From assembly GCF_000003605.2 (NCBI RefSeq), contig NW_003138354.1, positions 25,489 through 38,098 of the forward strand: a DNA stretch of 12,610 bases, given 5' to 3'. The translations under genes and the position numbers were made by a program. The notes under the pieces were generated by a model. The model saw only the letters and a list, made by a program, of their open reading frames with translations, did not search any database and had not been told where the DNA came from. Positions 7,121 through 12,610 of this stretch are shown here, one piece after another. The stretch's first letter is position 1, and the number at the start of each line of letters is the position of its first letter. This stretch comes from Saccoglossus kowalevskii. Taxonomy: Eukaryota; Hemichordata; Enteropneusta; Harrimaniidae.

Positions 7121-7549
7121 AATAGAAATAAACTTAGAACCTACAGTCTTTTTTAAAAAAAAAAATATCAACTTAGGGGATTATTTGACAAACATTAAAT
7201 ATATTGAACTCTGGGAATTAATTAGTAAGTTTTGTCTGAGTAACCATTCACTGAGAATTGAAACAGGATGCCATACTCAGTTGCCAGCAAATGAAAGGAT
7301 ATGTCTTCTCTGTAACACAAATCAGATTGAAGATCACATTTTGTAATGTCTTGCCCTGTCTATGCACAACACAGAAGCATTCTATTTATGGAAGCGAGAA
7401 AAATATCCCCAAATTTCAATAAAATAAACCATGATGACAAATTCAGATTTTTCTTGGGCAATAAATTCTTGTCAATTCCTTTAGGCCAATATTTGCAAAT
7501 CTGTTTTGAATCTAGACAGCAACACCTAGAAATGGATGTCCCCTTATGA
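7121..7549 (+). pseudogene. LINE ORF2 C-terminal relic (CR1/Jockey-like)
   Basis: Three reading frames follow one another and together match the C-terminal end of a non-LTR retrotransposon polyprotein downstream of the reverse transcriptase. Frame one (7121 to about 7187) reads NRNKLRTYSLF and has a TAA at 7154 beside a poly-A run. Frame two (7188-7343) reads KFCLSNHSLRIETG, then ERICLLCNTNQIEDH with the first Cys pair (7302, 7311) and His (7335) of the usual zinc-binding C-x2-C...H...C motif. A 2-base shift breaks the motif. Frame three (7346-7549) begins SCPVYAQHR, which supplies the last Cys, and continues ISPNFNKINHDDKFRFFLG and LGQYLQICFESR before TGA. With two frameshifts and a nonsense codon it is dead. 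The reverse transcriptase domain is absent, so it is a 5'-truncated copy. It may be of the same broad type as the plus-strand element at the right edge. Confidence 0.75.
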
Positions 7550-7700
7550 CCTTCGAAATTCTTGGATTTTTTTGCCATTTTCATTTTTAATTGTTGTTTT
7601 TAATTTCTTGTGTATTTGTATTTACTTTGTCATGTCATATTTCGCGTTTTTGGTATTCAAATTGAACAATTTAAACAATTCCTTACTGGAACGTCTCTTG
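7550..7700 (+). other. probable LINE 3' tail
   Basis: The T-rich stretch after the LINE stop codon is likely its 3' untranslated part. No poly(A) tail, tail repeat or target duplication was found, so the end is not defined. Confidence 0.3.
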
Positions 7701-7740
7701 TATAAGTAGTCCTCTAATCAAAATTTTACAATCGCACTAG

Positions 7741-7912
7741 CTCAGAAAGGATCTCCTGTTCAGCACGTCTTTGTTTGTAGCAATGTTCATGACAATTTAC
7801 GAAAATATGTAGACTTATGAATTCAACAACATTCACTTTGGCTTTTTAAGGATAGTGGTAGACTGTTTGGGCCTAATGTATTTGTAACCCCTGACACTTT
7901 TCACGATTGGCC
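7741..7912 (+). pseudogene. unrecognised coding-like relic
   Basis: From 7741 the plus-strand frame reads about 57 codons, interrupted only by one TGA. The composition is protein-like (GSPVQHVFVCSNVHDNLRKY before the stop, WLFKDSGRLFGPNVFVTPD after it), and the frame ends at TGA after HDWP. TTTTACAATCGCACTAG just upstream could be a 3' splice site. I do not recognise a family. It could be a decayed exon, a transposon fragment, or chance. Confidence 0.2.
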
Positions 7913-8878
7913 ATGATGATGTCTATTCATATGAAAGTACCCGGATCTGGTAAGAAATCTTACCGGTGAATTGCAGAACAGGACAGTCGGTCATGCCTAA
8001 CGCACTTCATACTTCCTGTCTCAGCGTTCGCAATTTATTCATGCCTATTACATTTATACACAATATTTATTAATAATAACTGATTAATATTAGGTACGAC
8101 TGACTGTCGACTGTCTAGGATAGTGGGAATAAATGGAAATATCAGTTACATCATTCATGTAGATTAATGATTCAATTGCTGACCAGGATAGCTGTATTTA
8201 GTGTTCATTCCTATGTAATGTGTTTATACATGTCCATTCGTGATTTCTATGTGTAAAATCATATCGCTGATGTTGACTGGGACGGCCGACAGATTGTGAT
8301 TACTTGGCTCTCTTGGCATGAGCAATCGACTTTTAGCTGGTTTCTTTACTATTCCGACGTTTTCTTGGTCGCATTTAGTATATAGCAGTAAGTATTAAGT
8401 TAACAAGCCGGGACAGAGTAAAGATGAGACTCAAAGATAGCATCATACAGCATTAATGAACTAAATTCACATTACAATCTTATGCTTCTGAACACTCAGA
8501 TATTTATGCTGGAGAAGTATACAATATTGGCGAACAGACAGAAAAGCAATTTCAAAGACTTTGACTTTGTTTTGATGAAAACTTGAAGTATACATGAGGG
8601 TACGACGTATGTGTTAATATTTATTTATATTGGATACTCAATTTTTAACTGAAGGATAATTCCTAAATTAAATAATCTTGTTTATTTTGAACCTTAGAAA
8701 TGATTACTGCTCAACTCAGGATGTTTAATTGTACATACTGTATGTTACTATGACAATCACCCAATTTGAAAAAAAAACAGTCGACAATGAATAAATGCAT
8801 GGCCAAAGCCAAATCGCTGTTTAATTAATTGAAATAAAAAAAAAATCAAAGAAAACAGAGAAGGAAGAGAAACACAAG
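7913..8878. other. AT-rich stretch, no gene
   Basis: Only a small hairpin was noted, GGTAAGA (7949-7955) with TCTTACC (7958-7964). A short open frame of about 38 codons near 8255-8395 shows no motif or start. Nothing else was supported. Confidence 0.45.
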
Positions 8879-9153
8879 CGATGTAGTCGAACGACAGGCA
8901 TTACGGCAGCCATGTTTGTTTCACCTCGATCAATACAGTATTACCTAATATGCACTATTCCCATTAGCGTGGGTATGAGCCAAGCGTACAGTGTTCAAAG
9001 TAAGAAATTACGTGACGAGACCATCCCGATTCGGGTGCATTTCATACAAGAAGATCGATACGCACTACACCGCCGAGTGTAGTAGACATAATCCCGATGG
9101 CAATAGGACATTCGAAGGAAGCTACCGGTAATACAGTTGATTTATAACAGACG
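8879..9153. promoter_or_regulatory. CpG-richer segment, possible promoter or transposon
   Basis: By hand count there are about 19 CpG in 275 bases, against very few in the flanking kilobases. On the minus strand CAAACATGGCTGCC (8907-8918 region) combines a start-codon-like context with a YY1-like motif, and opens about 30 codons without a good splice donor. In this window the other CpG-rich blocks are transposons (2286-3211 and 4696-5087), so a young mobile element is as likely as a promoter. No TATA box or terminal repeat was identified. Confidence 0.2.
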
Positions 9154-9189
9154 AAGTAAATGAAAATCACTTCAGTTGAGAACACAAAT

Positions 9190-9445
9190 GTATTTAAATG
9201 AGTTGGAAAACAAGAGACGATGGCAACTCCACGTTGTGGCAGATTTACACACTACTACAGTTCGACTAATGTTTACAAACACTACGGCGGGTCACACGAA
9301 GTCCCCCAAATCAAAAGGGATTTTTAAATGCATTGGGGAACACGAGATGAACAATTGTGCATACTCAACGCGTGAAAATGGCAATTTAAACTTTGCTTGC
9401 AGATTTCCTATGGGCAGATTTACATAATACTACAGTTCGATAACA
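9190..9445 (+). repeat. diverged tandem duplication
   Basis: Unit one starts near 9190 (TTTAAATGAGTTGGAAAACAAGAGA) and unit two near 9322 (TTTAAATGCATTGGGGAACACGAGA). Both contain GGCAGATTTACA, then ACTACAGTTCGA (9240 and 9413 regions), and later a Ca-rich CACA...ATCAAAAGGGA. The offset is about 133 bases at the left and about 174 at the right, so unit two has roughly 41 extra bases. An 83-codon open frame across it (9176-9427) has no recognisable domain and is probably incidental. Confidence 0.6.
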
Positions 9446-10560
9446 CGGTCAATCACACAAAATCCATCAAAAGGGAACTGCAAGTCGTATAATGCCAAAA
9501 CAGTACTATGATTTCACAACTTTCGAAATACGTTTTTTTTTTATTGATGTCAACTGTACACCAGAAAATGTCTTCCCGTTCGCAAGAACACAAAGCCTAA
9601 ACTATCAGAAATTCGTAACACATAATTCAAGAGATGGTTTAACAAAATAACTCATCATTTGTAAATTCAATCCATCGAAAAAATATAAACAACATTATTT
9701 ATATATAAATACACTTTGAAAAAACATAAATCTATTTGAATATATTCTCACTACAAATTACACAATACCTATTTTCTAATGGAGTTTCTTCACAGCAAAA
9801 ACTAGGCACGTGTGAGTACTTTGGCGACACATTTTATAGCTACGCTCAAAATAGTCCATCATTTATTGCGACCAAACAATAACATTCTGTTAACATGCAC
9901 ATATTTTCATAAAATCTCCATGCACTTTTTGACCTTTCATAAGTAAAATACACTACAATTTACTCCAGAAAAACAATTTTCTTGGTACATTCCTACATTC
10001 TTGCATACTAATGAGGGATTAAAACACATTCCAAGCTGAACAATTTTCTTGGACTAATAACAAAGCCGGTCAATCCTCTCCCAGCAAATACGGTAAATGT
10101 CAGTGAATGCAATATTTAAAAAAAAATCCTTCAGCCCCATAGATAAGTTGACAACCCTCAATATTGCAAAACCACCAGTTGTGAACTTTAAATCCTATTT
10201 ATTAGGATTTTCACATGAAGTTACACAGATTGGAAAAATGCATCATTATGCCAGGGAAAAATAGAGGTTATATAATAAATTCTCATATTATAATATATTA
10301 TAGGCATTTGTGTGAGTGTACATTATGTATTATAATATGTACATCCATTGAAATTATCAAAACTTCAAATCATTACACATGCAAAGTAAACTATTATCGA
10401 GTGTGATTTTGTGACACTATAATTGTGGGAATTGCTAAGCCAGTTTATAAAATTGTTTAAAAACAAAACATTTTCGTAAATATTACTGACCATTAAAGAT
10501 ACTCTTCGCGAAGTGTCTTGTAAAAAAATAATTTGACTGCCAGTGTTCACGTCAGTTCTA
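9446..10560. other. AT-rich stretch, no gene
   Basis: No coding or RNA gene was supported. Short structures only: AAATCCTA/TAGGATTT hairpin near 10190-10211 and a CTTCGCGAAG palindrome near 10504-10513. Open frames of about 60 codons around 10215-10550 lie on both strands and look like chance. Confidence 0.45.
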
Positions 10561-12060
10561 TTTTTTTTGTTTTTTTAAAGATTTATTTACTTTTATGTAT
10601 ATAACATACATGGACAAACAAAACATGTACATTACATTACAGAAGGCTTAATTTCAAGATATGATTTCAAAAGAAACTGTGTGTGGTAAGATCTAGCTAG
10701 CTGGAAAATGAATACATAAATAAATATTGACTATTTTAATTTCAATTTTAATAAGCCTGAGTTAGAGTCTATCCTGTATGATTGCCCACTTTTTGTTATG
10801 TACCTCCAGTTTACTATTCTTCGTTGCAATATATTCCTCAATCTCTTTTATATATTTGACCATAGTTATGTAAATAATAAAATTTGGATTGATTAGTTGC
10901 AGTTTGCATTAATACAAGTGTATTTTACCAAGAATGAGAAGATGATTTGTGAGTTGGGACAATTCCGTTGAACCGAGTATTATATCCTGAACACTCGGAA
11001 AACCATCTGTTGGAATGCATTCTGGGAACTACCTCGAGAATGTTGTCCAGAAATTACGAAAGAAGATACAATGATAAAATAAATGATACATTGTTTCATT
11101 TTCAGCTTTACAAAAAGTACATAAAGGGTTGTCAACCAGTGGAGAATTAAATTTAAAGAGATCTGAATTAAAGTACAATATATTGTGTATAATTTTAAAT
11201 TGAAACTCATGAGAGTGTCAATCGTGACATAAAATGGTAAAATATACAACTTTCTCAAACTCGAAAATGGAATATCAAAATCATTCATAAATTTGTTAGC
11301 ACTTGTCGGCCTTTGGTATTTTGATTTTCCCAATTGTCGTTTAATTGTATATTTAGAAACAACACTGATTGGAACAAACTTTTTCTCAATATAAATACAT
11401 GGTTAATGTTTCCTATTGGCTGTACGTGTATGATTGTACTTCAGCCAGGGGGGGATAAAATGAATAATACCCAGGACTTGAAAGTAATCAACACTTGATA
11501 AATTATAAGCTTCCCGAAATACAGCTGCTGTTTTTATCGTACCGTTGGTAAAAAGATCGTTGATATATGTGATGCCACCGTTGCTAATATTAGAATAATA
11601 TACTGACTTATTTCCAATGCAATTGTTCCAAATTATAAATCTAGATGGGTTATTTCCAGTCAGGTGTAGAAGTTTGCTCCATGCCGTAAAAGCTTCTTTG
11701 TGAAAATTAGATAAATTTATAGGAAGAGATTCGATGCTGAAGTTACAGTTAAATAGAAATGAGCCGCCTACAGGTTGTAGTCTATGTGTGAAGAAATCTT
11801 TCCATGGGTGATGGAATGTGGGGTCCAAATATTTCTTAATTGTTTGGATTCGAAATGAATCCTTCAAGACAAATACGTCTGGGATGTTAAGACCTCCATC
11901 CTTTATATCCGACAGCATCGTGCTCCTTGCGATTTTATCTTTTCTGCCCCATAAAAAATTAAAACAAAGTGTGTTCACTTGAGAAAGAATTGTATCAGGT
12001 GTATTGGCTATGCGCATAAGATATATTATACGAAAGATTTTTAATATCATTTTACAAAGG
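10561..12060 (-). mobile_element. 5'-truncated L1/Tx1-type LINE with poly(A) tail
   Basis: A minus-strand LINE end of about 1.5 kb. It holds the C-terminal part of ORF2, a 3' untranslated region of about 200 bases, an AATAAA signal (complement of 10582-10587) and an A-rich tail (complement of 10561-10576). The poly(A) tail and the FLWG and zinc-knuckle motifs fit the L1/Tx1 group. The 5' end stops abruptly near 12060, where a different LINE begins on the other strand. No target-site duplication was found: the sequence beyond the tail (TAGAACTGACGTG on the minus strand) does not recur at the 5' end. The junction may therefore be a rearrangement and not a simple insertion. Confidence 0.8.
10762..12060 (-). 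pseudogene. L1/Tx1-type ORF2 C-terminal region, broken
   Basis: The first, uninterrupted part (from the 12060 junction to 11406) starts after the catalytic reverse transcriptase motifs. It contains IIYLMRIANTPDTI, CFNFLWGRKDKI (around 11966-11931) and KDGGLNIPD, all typical of the region after the polymerase domain. An in-frame TAA stands at 11403-11405. The same frame then continues (EKKFVPISVVSKY, IKRQLGKSKYQR) to a frameshift between about 11200 and 11130. The next frame gives the zinc knuckle C-x2-C-x8-H-x4-C in PLCTFCKAENETMYHLFYHC (C codons at 11119 and 11110, H at 11083, C at 11068). Downstream, LTNHLLILGKI, an in-frame TAA at 10909-10911, and a charged tail KLEVHNKKWAIIQDRL end at TAA 10762-10764, which is probably the true stop. 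Few lesions suggest modest age. An ATG-started frame reaching to 12137 reads antisense into the neighbouring LINE and is not a real N-terminus. Confidence 0.8.
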
Positions 12061-12610
12061 GGAGAATATCCAGATTGTTGGAACACAAATATAATCACAC
12101 CAGTACATAAAAAAGGAGACAAATATGATCCGGCCAATTACAGAGGCATATCAACAAGTAACACAATTGGAAAATTTTAAATAAACGTATAACACAACAT
12201 CTTGAAACCAGCAACATTATCCATAAAAACCAAGCCGGCTTTAGACGCAATCACAGAACAACTGATCATATACTGACATTACATACACTGATCAAAAAAT
12301 ACCAATCAAAAAACAAAAAGCTTTACACTTGCTTTATAGACTTAAAAAAATGTTTTGATAAAGTTTGGAGAGAGGGACTATTCATAAAATTATTACAAAA
12401 CAACATATGTGGTGGTGCATATCGAGTCCTAAAACATATGTATATGAATATGCAATTCAAAATTAAATTAGATGACAAAGTGACCCAGAGCTTTAAAATG
12501 CAAGAAGGTGTCAAACAAGGGTGTCCATTAAGCCCAACATTATTTAACATTTTTATAAACGACAACATTGATAACTGTACAATGAATAGTCCAAACCTAA
12601 GTAGTCAAAA
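12061..12610 (+). pseudogene. LINE reverse transcriptase, 5'-truncated, open at right edge
   Basis: The region begins abruptly with GEYPDCWNTNIITPVHKKGD, the conserved start of a LINE reverse transcriptase domain, then YDPANYRGIS. A one-base deletion puts a TAA at 12178-12180. The next frame, from 12177, is open for 144 codons to the window end and carries NQAGFRRNHRTTDHI, then CFIDLKKCFDKVW, with the first catalytic Asp at 12339-12341, and QGCPLSPTLFNIFIND (about 12516-12563). The catalytic YADD box would lie beyond the window. The motifs fit the CR1/Jockey-like LINE groups, not the L1 group on the opposite strand. The endonuclease half is missing at the junction. An antisense frame at 12323-12568 is a shadow. 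One frameshift means this copy is probably inactive but relatively young. Confidence 0.8.

Noticed and set aside
8820-8913. Minus-strand 30-codon frame starting at the AAACATGGCTGCC motif
   Set aside because: Too short, ends in T-run-encoded Phe residues, and no usable splice donor was found.
9176-9427. 83-codon plus-strand frame
   Set aside because: It runs across a diverged tandem duplication without keeping the same frame in the two units, and shows no domain.
12323-12568. 81-codon minus-strand frame at the right edge
   Set aside because: Antisense shadow of the plus-strand reverse transcriptase.
1-12610. CRISPR array, bacterial operon or phage module
   Set aside because: No regular spaced repeats, no ribosome-site-led gene packing, and the retrotransposons and splice-like signals point to an animal genome.

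Overview
The window looks like non-coding nuclear DNA from an animal, most likely a marine invertebrate and probably a mollusc. It is AT-rich and has no operon-like gene packing. It holds spliced-exon-like fragments, broken non-LTR retrotransposons (LINEs), small non-autonomous DNA transposons, and a CA/CAGA microsatellite ending in a hairpin. The octamer TACATGTA is clearly over-used. The mollusc assignment is an inference from repeat style; nothing here names a species. No complete protein-coding gene, rRNA, tRNA, CRISPR array or bacterial operon was found.

Layout, left to right. Positions 1-1300 hold two copies of one repeat family. The left copy has internal tandem units, a compound microsatellite and a terminal hairpin; the right copy is collapsed. 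On the minus strand at 1317-1482 is one plausible coding exon with a zinc-finger-like C-x2-C...H-x3-H motif, a good 3' splice site and an acceptable 5' splice site. It is the only candidate host-gene exon with specific support. At 1726-1836 lies a perfect 25-bp inverted repeat that can fold into a three-way junction. At 2286-3211 is a 926-bp element with hAT-like CAGGG terminal inverted repeats. The stretch 3212-4691 is featureless AT-rich DNA. At 4696-5087 is a clean 392-bp MITE with TTAA target duplications. Between 5088 and 7100 are a diverged inverted repeat pair, a small GCGAGC-rich block and a weak candidate first exon.

Positions 7121-7549 hold the frameshifted C-terminal end of a LINE. 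Positions 7741-7912 hold an unrecognised coding-like relic. Positions 8879-9445 form a CpG-richer stretch that includes a diverged tandem duplication. From 10561 to the right edge two LINEs meet head to head near 12060. On the minus strand is a 5'-truncated L1/Tx1-type element with a poly(A) tail. On the plus strand is a reverse transcriptase of a different LINE type that runs off the window.

The contents do not form a pathway. They read as an intron or intergenic region shaped by repeated transposon insertion. I found no convincing new biological system. The most interesting items are the conserved terminal hairpins of the 5' repeat family, the three-way-junction inverted repeat, the two well-bounded non-autonomous transposons, and the enrichment of YY1-like AAnATGGC motifs.
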